The notes below the pieces were generated by a model. The model made no database searches. It saw nothing but the letters and a program-made list of their open reading frames with translations, and was not told where the DNA came from. This document shows, one piece after another, positions 1 through 8,334 of a stretch of 27,288 nt of DNA (positions are counted from its first letter, which is position 1; every line of letters starts with the position of its first letter). The DNA is taken from the NCBI GenBank assembly GCA_905250885.1, contig CAJNOQ010001953.1, positions 1 to 27,288 of the forward strand. The letters run 5' to 3'. Made by a program: the position numbers and the translations under genes. This stretch comes from Didymodactylos carnosus (taxonomy: Eukaryota > Rotifera > Eurotatoria > Philodinida > Philodinidae).

Positions 1-282
1 GTACTCGAACAGAAGATTCCCACTCGAATCTGTTATATCTCACACTCCTCTTCGGATTTCTGAGTTCTGTTTCAAATTACTCCACGTTTTGTATCAGTGG
101 AAGACAGAGTTTTCTTCTTTAGATTAAAATTTAAGCATTACGGTGCAGCCATTTTCTGAAAATTTCCAATACTGCCTTTCATATCTTATGAAAATCGGTT
201 CCAACTGGCACCGATTACAACCGGCATATGTTACAATCGATAACTGGTTACAACAGATATCTGATTACAACCGGTATCGGTT
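1..282. other. Non-coding, degenerate GGTTACAACCGG motifs
   Basis: No convincing gene. From about 190 to 300 the sequence repeats a loose motif of the type GATTACAACCGGTAT / GGTTACAACAG, with another copy near 434-476. The motif leads into the perfect palindrome at 283-349. It looks like satellite or foldback-repeat material rather than coding sequence. Confidence 0.5.
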
Positions 283-349
283 GTTTGGTTAGAACTGTAA
301 CCGGTGCATCCATAACTTATGGATGCACCGGTTACAGTTCTAACCAAAC
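283..349. repeat. Perfect 67-bp palindrome
   Basis: Bases 283-315 (33 nt, beginning GTTTGGTTAGAACTG) are exactly reverse-complementary to 317-349, with a single base (316, C) at the centre. Symmetry stops at both outer edges (282 and 350). Part of the arm (GGTGCATCC) recurs near 466-474. It could be the core of a foldback element or a cruciform-forming site; no function can be assigned. Confidence 0.95.
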
Positions 350-437
350 TGACCAAAAATTCTAACCAAAAATTGAAGACTGAAATTTTAATTATTTGTT
401 AAAAAACTTCCTTGAGAATATCAATTATAATTATCGG

Positions 438-668
438 TTACAACTGGTATCGGTTAACCGTAAATGGTGCATCCCTAATTGTATTTCTACATGCCTTTTT
501 CAAAGTGCAATCGTCTACTGTTTTTCCTGTAGCAGCAAGCATCGCTTTTGCTCTATTTCGAATTCCAGTCAGTTGTACTTCTAGCTTATGACTCGCATGC
601 GGTAGATTCAAAATATCAGTAATTATTCTATGAGCATTCTTAGACATGCCTAAAAGTAAAACTTCCAT
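438..668 (-). CDS. Short ORF, possible gene fragment (76 aa)
   Basis: A minus-strand reading frame of 76 codons from an ATG at 666-668. The middle (around MLAATGKTVDDCTLKKAC) has a coding-like mix of residues, but no family is recognised. The last residues run into the GGTGCATCC/GGTTAACCG repeat that recurs at 283-349, so the C-terminus is repeat-derived. There are no clear splice sites or neighbours to support it. It may be a gene remnant cut by a repeat, or chance. Confidence 0.25.
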   Translation of the reverse strand: MEVLLLGMSKNAHRIITDILNLPHASHKLEVQLTGIRNRAKAMLAATGKTVDDCTLKKACRNTIRDAPFTVNRYQL

Positions 669-833
669 TTTATTGTTATACGATATATAATGTCAGTATA
701 TAATGTTTCAATCAGTATATAACGTTTCCTAACGTTTAATCTACGAGTCATAAGTAATTGGACAAATGTCGAGCACTATTTCTATATGTTCCTGATGTGC
801 TGGAAGGTTAATTATTTTTCCGTTGGAACGAGC

Positions 834-1582
834 AAAGTTTGATCTTCAAAAAATATAGAAATCAAACTTTTTGTGATTGAGTTTGAGTGAGACTAAATTT
901 GAATCTCAAGCACCGCCAGAAAAACTCTTGTGAAGTGCCTTTTTCTTTATTTCTTCACTATAGCCAGACAGAGAAATCTTTCTTCAAAGCCCAATAGATG
1001 AGAATGTAGCATGTGCAAAACTCTATCGATCGTTCTGCTTTCGAAAATCTTCCAGTTATTGGTTGATAGTAATAAAAGCGTATATAAAACTTTGTTTTGG
1101 TAAAAAATACTGCTTTGCATCAGAAAGATAAAACATCGAGAAAATCCATTTTAATCATAGCGCAAACGATGTTAGTAAAGGCTAACACTAATGTGAGTTT
1201 GTAGACAATTGAATGCTGTTACGAAAATTCTATTTTAGCAAAAGAACAGAGCTCGATCAGTATCTGAAAATCATTAATTAAGTCTAATTAACTGCTTTTC
1301 TGAAACTATTCAAAAACTTGGCGATTTCTGGTTAAAAAGTGAATCAGAACATGATTTATCATACCCCATTCGAAAGGACAACAAAAGCACTTCTGGTTTC
1401 TATAATTTGATAATTTCAAACGTACTCAGTTATTGGAAAAAAAATACGTTTGATAAGAGAGGTAATCAGGAGACTGCGGACGTTACAAGAGTTTTTTTGG
1501 CGATGCTTGAGATTCAAATTTTTTCTCACTCAAACCCAACCACTAAAGGTTTGTTTTCTACGTTTTTTGAAGATCACACTTT
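834..1582. mobile_element. Inverted-repeat (MITE-like) element, ~97-bp arms
   Basis: Bases 834-930 (AAAGTTTGATCTTCAAAAAA...) pair as an imperfect inverted repeat with 1486-1582. Both arms are about 97 bp with no net indel and share the blocks TTTGAGTGAGA and TTTGAATCTCAAGCA. The ~555-bp centre holds no recognisable gene. Small open frames on the plus strand at 1407-1718 lie across the right arm and are not believed. No target-site duplication was identified, so the true ends are uncertain. Confidence 0.7.
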
Positions 1583-1660
1583 ACATGAGTCTATCTTTTG
1601 GAAAAATTACTTTTACTTCATTATGTTGTTTACCCATTTGAGAATACACATTAGGTCTGA

Positions 1661-1699
1661 CTATCATGACGCGAAGAGAAAGCCGGACAGTCATGATAG
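1661..1699. repeat. Short hairpin CTATCATGAC / GTCATGATAG
   Basis: The 10-bp arms at 1661-1670 and 1690-1699 are perfectly complementary, with a 19-bp loop. There is no T-run or gene end beside it, so a terminator reading is not supported in this eukaryotic context. Confidence 0.6.
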
Positions 1700-1853
1700 C
1701 CAAAAAGAGTTTATCTAGTTGTTGAATATAAAAGAAGAAAGTAAGATTTTTTAGAAGTTAACCACCAATGTGGCGAGCCACATATTTCCAAAACTAAAAC
1801 GGGTCTTTTTCTAGAAAATACATCACTATCTAGTATAACTTGTGATTGATTTT

Positions 1854-2205
1854 CTCGCTAACCACTCTACTTTATACATTATTCGATAGAGGATTTCACG
1901 GACTACAAAATGATATACAAGATAGTCTAAAGATAATGTAACTGGGTAGTCCAAGATGAGAAATACTTCGTAGAATCCCAGGTAACCGATAGATCAACGT
2001 CGTTCAACTCTATATTAGTGACTAATATTCCCGTTAACCAATCCACTTTACACATCATTTGATGGAGAATTTCCCGGACTTCAAAATGATATATAAGAAA
2101 GACTAAGGATAATGTCACTGCGTAGTCTAGGATTCGAAATACTCGGTCGGTTCCCGGGAAATCGGTAGGTCAACGTCGTTCACGTTTACAACGACGACTG
2201 AGTTC
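1854..2205. repeat. Two tandem copies of a 176-bp repeat
   Basis: The units at 1854-2029 and 2030-2205 align along their length. Shared markers sit exactly 176 bp apart: CTCGCTAAC at 1854, CCCGTTAAC at 2030 and CTCGCTAAC at 2206; CAACGTCGTTCA at 1995 and 2171; AAAATGATATA in both. The copies are clearly diverged. The third boundary motif (2206-2214) directly abuts the LTR at 2215. The minus-strand open frame at 1927-2118 lies in the repeat and is not considered a gene. Confidence 0.85.
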
Positions 2206-2214
2206 CTCGCTAAC

Positions 2215-2544
2215 TGTTAGGTAGTTGGGTCATATTAAACTATCTTGTGGTCTTGTATGTGCACAGCAATATGCTTTTAAATAATATGTTTATTTTGACA
2301 ATACCATTTGATACACAGTTGTTAATTTTCATACAAAAGCCCACTCCTAGTGAGAGAAACACCACTATTTATAGGCTAAGGAGAGAATAAATCTAAATAT
2401 CCACTCACCTAGATATTTAGAGATTTGACTCTTGAAAGATATACTGAACAGTTACCGTTACTTGTACAGTAACTGCTTATCCGTTACTGTTACCAAGAAC
2501 GTCAACTGTTCAGCAGTTACAGTTACCGAGTAGCGGTGATAACA
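2215..2544 (-). mobile_element. Complete-looking LTR, orphan or solo
   Basis: Read on the minus strand the block starts TGTTATCACC and ends ACCTAACA, giving TGTTA/TAACA terminal inverted repeats typical of LTRs. It has a TATA-like box (CTATAAATA, plus-strand 2366-2374) and, about 75 bp downstream, an AATAAA signal (2289-2294), a sensible U3-R-U5 order. The U3 part is packed with GTTACTGTTAC-like motifs. It lies where the 3' LTR of the adjacent gypsy element should be, but does not match the candidate 5' LTR at 7041-7169 beyond the first eight bases, and no polypurine tract precedes it. It may be a solo LTR of another element that replaced the original 3' end. Confidence 0.65.
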
Positions 2545-2553
2545 GTAACTGTA

Positions 2554-3610
2554 AAGTTCCATCTTTGATTTACGACTTGTATTTTTAGAAAAAACGTAAT
2601 CGCCGGCAAAATAACTAGGATCATTTCGGCCTTTGTCATATCGTTGTTTCTAATAATGCTGTGTAGTTTTGATGTTTGAACATGCGGTTTGTTGATAAAT
2701 CCGTAATAAACGCTGTATTTGGATCCAATAATCGGAGGGTTGGATCATGATGAGTGAATCCTTTGGTGGATCGAACGGCAGAGTGGCGTGGCGACCATAC
2801 ATCAACTGAAAAGGTGTAAACGTGGTGGATGCATGTTGCCCGGTATTGTACGCAAATGTGATAGATGGTAAAAATTCATCCCAGTCATTGGTGTTTTCTG
2901 ATTGTAATTTGGCCCATTGCGGACGAAAAGTAGCGTTAAACCGTTCTACCTGACCGTTTGTTTATGGATGATAAGGAGTTGATTTTATATGATGAAAACC
3001 TATCTGTGCCGCTGATGCTTTGAGGAGATCGTTGTTGAAATGGACACCATTGTCTGTGATAGGACGATGTGGTACACCATATTTGAAGATGAGTTCATCA
3101 ACAAGGATCTGGGCAGTTGTTTGAGCAGTATTGGTTGGTATTGCTTTAGCTATGACAAATTTGGACAGATAGTCGGTAATAACTAGCACGTAACGGTTGC
3201 CGTTGGTTGCTGGTGTTGTCGGACTCCAATAGTTCATACCGCGTATCTCCATAACGCCTTGGGTGGCTCGATCAGTAAAAGTTTTCCTGGAGTTTTTGTG
3301 CGACGAATATTAAATTTTGCACATTTTGTACAAGAGGCGATATGATTATCGATGGATGATTTCGTTTTAGGCCAGAAGTAGCGAGTTTTTAATTTCTGAT
3401 ATGTGCGTTTGGTACCCAAATGACCAGCTGTCGGATGATCATGATAAGCTTCTAATATCTCGGTTACTAATACAGGTGGTACATATAAAAGCTTGTGATT
3501 TGTATTTCGACGAGTTGGCAGAATTTTGTATAAAATTTTGTCCTTAACGATTAATGTAGGATGAGACGAAGGATCGGCGAGTATTTGTTGGATGGTTTCA
3601 TATAGTGTAG
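2554..3610 (-). pseudogene. Retroelement integrase, broken
   Basis: Integrase would insert element cDNA into the host genome. The zinc-binding HHCC domain is visible (H-x6-H within YHDHPTAGH, then CTKC). The core has the second catalytic Asp (PITDNGVHF), and the Glu lies in NGQVERFN just after a stop. The first catalytic Asp is replaced by Asn at 3232-3234: the motif reads GMNYWSP where the family has MDxxGP. The two halves are in different frames (break near 3240-3270). In-frame stops lie at 2962-2964 (TAA, before the Glu motif) and 2650-2652 (TAG). The frame after the second stop still shows the RYDKGRNDP motif of gypsy integrase C-termini, then ends abruptly near 2554, short of the usual C-terminal domain and next to the LTR at 2215-2544. 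Confidence 0.9.
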
Positions 3611-3799
3611 GGTTGCTATGTTCAGTTCGTTTAATTCGATCGATACTGAAATCTGGTGGAAGAGACGACGTGGGATGGGGAATAGCAACAGGCGGTGTAG
3701 GATATGTCGAGGCTGTTGCTTTTGTCATAGAGCGTGTAGTAACATTTAATTGTGGCGGTGATGATAATAAGTTGGGAATCATGAGTGTTGCCAGTATGT

Positions 3800-4375
3800 G
3801 AGCAAGGTCAAGTCGGCTCATAGTATCAGCATCGCCATTCGTTTTCCCTTTTTTATATTTGATAAGCTGAATATTAGGTAATAAGTCCTGATATTTGGTT
3901 AGCCACGTGTTGATACGTTTGTTGTTTAATTTATAATTTTTGTGAAAATTTTGCAAAGGACGATGATCTATTTCCATAATAATTGGTCTGTCGCTTAAAT
4001 AATGTTGAAGCTTGTGCAAACACCCGAATACGGCTAATGCTTCACGCTGTATCGTAGAATAATTTTGTTCGGCTGAATTGAGTAATCGCGATAGATAATA
4101 GTGTAATGTATTTTTCCATCTGTTTCTTGTTTTAATGTGCCACCGATTACATACCCAGAAGCGTCAGTCGATAAAATAAATTGAGCTGTGGGGTGTGGAA
4201 ATGTAAGAAGTAATGGTTCTGTAGCTAATACGTCCTTTAATTTAAGAAATGCATCATGTTGTTCTTGGTGCCAATAAAAATCTTTACGTCGAAGTCGAGT
4301 TTTGTTAGTAACTTTATGGATAGGCGCAGTGATTTTTGCAAAAAATCGGCGATACCAATTTAGTTTTCCAATAAA
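3800..4375 (-). pseudogene. Retroelement RNase H and connection domain, broken
   Basis: RNase H degrades the RNA strand of the RNA:DNA hybrid during reverse transcription. It follows RT in the same polyprotein frame after a TAG at 4376-4378. The connection segment (WYRRFFAKI) and the first acidic motif (LSTDASGYVIGG) are readable. A one-base frame break near 4090-4110 separates these from the second acidic motif (QREALAVF, in the other frame) and from EIDHRPL and GDADTMSRL. All expected acidic positions can be seen, but they are divided between two frames. The open part continues into the integrase N-terminus. Confidence 0.88.
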
Positions 4376-5536
4376 CTAATTAGCTTGTTTTAATGTACGA
4401 GGTTCTGGCATATCTAAAATAGGTTTAATTCGTTCAATGGATGATTTGATTGTCGTGGATGTCACGGTGTGACTTAGAGATTCGATTTCTTGTACGACTA
4501 TCATACATTTTAGCGGATTAAGTTGAAAATTACGTGCGTGTAAAATGGCCAAGACTTCGTTTAAATGTTTCATGTGTTCATCGAAGGAACGACAGAATAC
4601 CATAATATCATCTAGGTAGACTACCAACCAATCCCATCGATTATTAGCTAAGAGGTTATTCATAACACGTTGAAATGTGGGCGGTGCATTTGCTAAACCT
4701 TGTGGCAACACTTCAAATTGATAGAGGGGCCGTCCTAAGTGACAAACGCAGTTTTTTTCTTTGTCAGCCTGTTGTATGGGGATCTGAAAATATCCCGACT
4801 TCAAGTCTAATTTGGTGAACCATGAATGTCGGCCGATGCGTTGTAATAGCTCCTCTGTATTTGGTTGTGGATAACTGTCTTTTTTGGTTACTTCATTAAG
4901 TTTACGGTTATAAACAAGAAATCTAAAGCTGCCATCCGGCTTTTTGAGCAAAATTGCTGGAGATGACCAAGGTGATGTTGACGGAATAATGATACACGCA
5001 CATAACATGTTTGTAATCCTTTGTTGAATATCTTTACGTTGCTCGATAGTTTTAAAGTAAGGTCGTGTAGTGACGGGAAGACGATTTCCGGTATCGATTA
5101 CATGTTGAATAGATGTGGTAGCTTGTAGAGGTCTGGATGTATCGAAAAGAGTCGAATAAAGTTGTAAAATTTCAAAGATTTTGTCGTAGTTTTGTTGAAG
5201 TGTGAGATGGGATAGCAACGATTCAATGACATCAGTAATCGCTTTAGATGCAGTCGCATTATTTGCAGTTGAGTGTGTAAATGTATTTAAATATGGTGTA
5301 GTTGGATATGGTGTAATTGGTGACAGATAACTAGTAGATGGAAGATTAGATAAATAACCGACAGTAGTGTTTTTCTGGATTGTTACCGGCATCTGAATTA
5401 TTGAATTATTATGAATTATTGAAAATAGTAATTTCGGCCCTTTCTTGAATAATATCGATGGTGCCGTTGAAAATTCGAATAAGTTTACGATTTTGGAATT
5501 TTTCATTTTTTGCATGAAAATAATGATATGTATCAA
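4376..5536 (-). pseudogene. Retroelement reverse transcriptase (386-codon ORF)
   Basis: Reverse transcriptase of the gypsy element. The motifs appear in order: PWSSPAILLKKPDGSFRF, the catalytic LDLKSGYFQIP, PQGLANAPPTFQRVMN, and the catalytic YLDD box near residue 308 (about 4606-4618). All three catalytic Asp are kept, but the conserved VDYRKLN stretch reads VYNRKLN, showing decay. The first ~60 codons overlap the protease frame (5409-5536), because a frame break near 5400-5420, in an ATAATTCA slippage-prone repeat, separates protease from RT. The frame stops at TAG 4376-4378 in the middle of the conserved TLKQAN-FIGKLNWY region. The start shown is only where the open frame begins; the protein is made as part of a polyprotein. 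Confidence 0.92.
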
Positions 5537-6065
5537 CTGTTGTTGGTACGATTAATTTGGCTAGACATTTGTGTTTAGGTAAAATATGATAATCTTTGTC
5601 GAGTTTCAATGGTAGCTGATGATCGTGAGCGAAATTTACAAAAATTTTTTTATAATACGTAGATGCAGAAATCTGACGTTTTGGCGGCATTATATTTACA
5701 TCGTATTTCTTAATCCAGCCACCTCCCAAAATAAGTTCTGCTGCTAATTCTTTAACTACTAACGCGTTGATTTCAGTGGTAAGATTTTGAAGAGAGATGT
5801 TAAGCCGAATGGATCTACAGGTGTCTAATGATGTTTTTCCGTCACCTAGGGTTAATTTTTGTGAAGGATAATAATAATGTTTCTTGTTTATTGTTCGTAA
5901 CGTTTTTTCGGATATAACAGACTGACTAGCGTCAGTATCTAATAAAGCTAAAACGTTATGTCCATTTATGAAAGTGTTTATAAAGATTAATAATGGGTTT
6001 ATTAAGTCCGAAGAGGCACTACCATCTGTAAGCGTCTCTGTTACTGCTTTTTTGGCTGCCAACAA
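5409..6065 (-). pseudogene. Retroelement aspartic protease with altered active site
   Basis: Retropepsin-like protease that would process the polyprotein. The active-site region reads ALLDTDASQSVIS, where the family has D-T/S-G-A. The Gly position (codon 5931-5933, GAC, residue 45) is Asp, which should abolish or cripple activity. A C-terminal flap/ILGGGWIKKYDV segment typical of retroviral-type proteases is present. The frame overlaps the end of gag by about 25 bp in another phase; this could be a natural gag-pol frameshift or another lesion. The reading continues past the protease into a linker (VDTYHYFHAKNEKF) before the frame break near 5400-5420. Confidence 0.85.
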
Positions 6066-7003
6066 TCACGAGCATAATGTCCTGTTTTATTACAATTATA
6101 GCAACGAAAAGTAGGAGGACATGATGCTGGATAACGTGTATAATAGGGCGAAGGAGGACGATTAGCCGATGGTGACCGAGGAGTCGGATAACAATATGGT
6201 GACGTATATCGAGGTTGATAAGACGTATTTGATGATGAATAATTATACGGCTGTTGATTAGTAAATTCCTGAACACGTATTTGTTTATCCAATTGTTGTC
6301 CAGTATAATTAGATTTGTTGGCATTAACCAATTGATTTAGAACTTCTTCTAGGGTATATTCTAAAAATTCAGTGGGTGTTTTTGACTTTTCACGTAAAAC
6401 TTCTTTGGTTAAAGCTGGTTTTAAACCTTGTTGTAGATGATCGAGTTTAGATGCATCAGTCATTCGATCGTCAATGATATTACATAGACGTATAATATCA
6501 GTATAATATGCAGTAACAGGTTCATGTAATTCTTGTTTACGATTACGAAGTTTTTGTGAAGCAATCTGTTCAGCAGCTGGTGATTTATATACAGCTCGAA
6601 GATGTTGAACAAATTCATCCCACGTTGTAATGATGACACGATTATTTAGATACCATTCTAAAGCATTGTCCGTAAGAAAGCTCGGTACAACTTGTAGTGC
6701 TTGACTAGGACCCAATTTTTCCATATCAAAGGAAGCGGTGATATCACGTAACTACAGATCAACATCCTGTTCAATTCTTCCACTGAATGTATTTGCTTTT
6801 TTCAATTTATCAACGATTAAATCTTTGACTATTGCATCTACCATCATAAATTCTTTCGGCTGATAAATAAACGTAGTTTGAGGCTGTGATGTAAGATGGT
6901 TTGTCTGTTCGATTTCAGTGTTAACAAAATCAAGTAAATAGTAATGCAGAAGTTCTTGTTGGTGCTGTAAAATCGCTTGTTCGGCTGCTCTGGTAATGAC
7001 CAT
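6041..7003 (-). pseudogene. Retroelement Gag with one in-frame stop
   Basis: Gag packages element RNA in cytoplasmic particles. The frame runs from an ATG at 7001-7003 to 6041, broken by one TAG at 6752-6754 in the VDL-LRDIT context, where related Gags usually have Trp. The capsid-like core (FLTDNALEWYL ... TTWDEFVQHL ... LHEPVTAYYTDI) is followed by a Pro/Tyr/Ser-rich linker and a single zinc knuckle CYNCNKTGHYARDC (CX2CX4HX4C) near the C-terminus, which binds nucleic acid. The stop splits it into an 83-codon N-part and a 227-codon C-part in the same phase, so the break is a point change and not an indel. Confidence 0.9.
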
Positions 7004-7022
7004 ACGTCAGAATGGAAGTTTG

Positions 7023-7040
7023 GCTAGTGCATGCACCATT
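7023..7040 (-). other. Candidate tRNA primer-binding site
   Basis: Immediately inside the TAACA end of the candidate 5' LTR, the minus strand reads AA then TGGTGCATGCACTAGC. A TGG a few bases after an LTR end is the normal start of a primer-binding site, complementary to a tRNA ending in CCA. The tRNA was not identified. Confidence 0.4.
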
Positions 7041-7169
7041 TGTTAGGTTTTGCCTAAGTTGTTCAAATCTTGACTTATATATACAATCGGTTTATTACGA
7101 AGGAAAAAGCACTCTCTCTAGTACAGTATATGCCTGTGTATATATATATAGACGAGAAAGAACGTAACA
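7041..7169 (-). mobile_element. Candidate 5' LTR of the gypsy element
   Basis: On the minus strand it would start TGTTACGTTC and end AACCTAACA, again TGTTA/TAACA. It includes a TA-rich TATA-like run and GTAATAAACC, which contains AATAAA. The inner end (7041) is supported by the adjacent TGG primer-site-like sequence and the gag start 38 bp further in. The outer end at 7169 is the nearest TAACA match and may be wrong, because 129 bp is short for an LTR. No second copy was found in the window. Confidence 0.4.
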
Positions 7170-7643
7170 GAAAAACATGATGTAATATATACAATGGTGT
7201 CACAGGATGGCATGATGAGATAGTGACTATATGAAATACATTTCCTGGAATGTTCCTTTATATAATCACGCACTAGTACAGTGACGTTGCAGTATCTCTG
7301 TCCATCTTAGGTCTCGTGACCGAACAGGTGGGTTATGGTACTCGAGGATGGAGACCATTAGGTGCTAGGATGGAAGGCTTTGCTGTAAATAGTTTTTGTT
7401 TTGTGTATGTTTTTTTGTAAATAATTGTTATGTCAGTCGTTACTGGCATAAGTTATAACTCTCCCAATAGCATTCTCTTTGTCATCATTCCTTCTCTTAT
7501 CATAGCTACAATCATTGTCTTCAGATTCTTTTCTCTCCCTGGTCTGGTCGATGTGGTTATTTACAAGTAAGCGAATAAATATTAAAGATGGGTTTTGTTC
7601 TAAATAGGGGTATCACCATCTGGAAACCTCGTTATTTGTTTAA
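7170..7643. other. Non-coding stretch between the two gag regions
   Basis: No coding frame or protein motif was found. It may be LTR or untranslated DNA of one of the two retroelements: it has TATA-like text (TTTATATAATCACGCAC near 7257-7273), an AATAAA at 7575-7580 and homopolymer T runs. The protease/RT expected downstream of the second gag is missing here. Confidence 0.45.
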
Positions 7644-8334
7644 ACAGCCGAGAGCATAATGTCCCGGTTGACCACATCGATATCAAAGGTTTGAACGATT
7701 TCGTGTGTTTGATGCGTATGGTTTACGAAATGGCGAAGCCGACCAATAATTGGATGTTGGAAACGAGGATATGAATAATATTGTGACGATGAAGAAAGGT
7801 AGGACGGCGATAATGATGTAAATGATGGATGTTGAGTAGAAGAGACAGGGTAGATACTGGATGATTGTGAGGTAAGAGTAGTAGAATCTGATGTTGCTTG
7901 CAATGTAGGAGAATCAATTAATTGCTGGTCAGCTTCGTACAGCTGTACTATTTCGAATAATTTTTCAGGTGTACATATACCTAGACAGCTAATTTTTTCT
8001 AATAAAGAGATTTTCATATCATTTTTAAGTAGATCTAATTGTTGTTCAGTTGATAATTTCGGATCGTATTTATAACATAATTTTTTAACATCACTATCAT
8101 ACTGAATAAATTTCTCATCATGATGTTGTTCGGCTAATAACAATATAATAATAATTGTCGGGCTAATAATTGTTGAAAAATGGCGGTACGAGTAGATTCT
8201 GGTGATGGTGGATAATTGGCATGCAATGCTGCTTTAAAAGCAGCCCATGTGGTTATGTGCTCTAGTTGTGTCGGTCAGATACCATTTTAAAGCTTCACCA
8301 GTTAGAAATTGTATTGACCATTTAAGTTAAACTT
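7644..8334 (-). pseudogene. Remnant of a second gypsy-type Gag
   Basis: Minus-strand fragments in three frames align in order with the Gag at 6041-7003: FLTGEALKWYLTD (about 8268-8310), then ITTWAAFKAALHANYPPSPE, then the 167-codon frame 7640-8143 starting LLAEQHHDEKFIQY, ending in a Ser/Tyr-rich linker. The zinc knuckle YRCGQPGHYALGC is read in yet another frame at 7644-7682; its first Cys codon is TGA (7683-7685). At least three frame breaks (near 8265, 8150 and 7690) plus this stop show old decay. It is clearly diverged from the first Gag, so it belongs to a different family or subfamily. No pol region for it is present. Confidence 0.85.

Larger units (their letters stand above)
2545..7169 (-). 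mobile_element. Degenerate Ty3/gypsy-type LTR retrotransposon
   Basis: A single minus-strand element with the Ty3/gypsy order gag, protease, reverse transcriptase, RNase H, integrase. It should copy itself through an RNA intermediate and integrate the cDNA. It is inactive: in-frame stops at 6752-6754, 4376-4378, 2962-2964 and 2650-2652; frame breaks near 5400-5420, 4090-4110 and 3240-3270; altered catalytic residues in protease (5931-5933) and integrase (3232-3234). The integrase C-terminus is cut off near 2554. A primer-binding-like TGG follows the candidate 5' LTR. Amino-acid style suggests a bdelloid rotifer family; the family was not identified. Confidence 0.92.

Noticed and set aside
1661-1699. 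Hairpin as transcription terminator
   Set aside because: No adjacent gene end or T-run, and bacterial-type terminators do not apply here.
3592-3801. 69-codon plus-strand open frame
   Set aside because: Antisense shadow of the retroelement pol.
6019-6324. 101-codon minus-strand open frame
   Set aside because: Out-of-frame shadow of the Gag C-terminus, which has the zinc knuckle in the other frame.
2215-7169. Treating 2215-2544 and 7041-7169 as a matched LTR pair
   Set aside because: They share only the first eight bases and differ in length and internal sequence.
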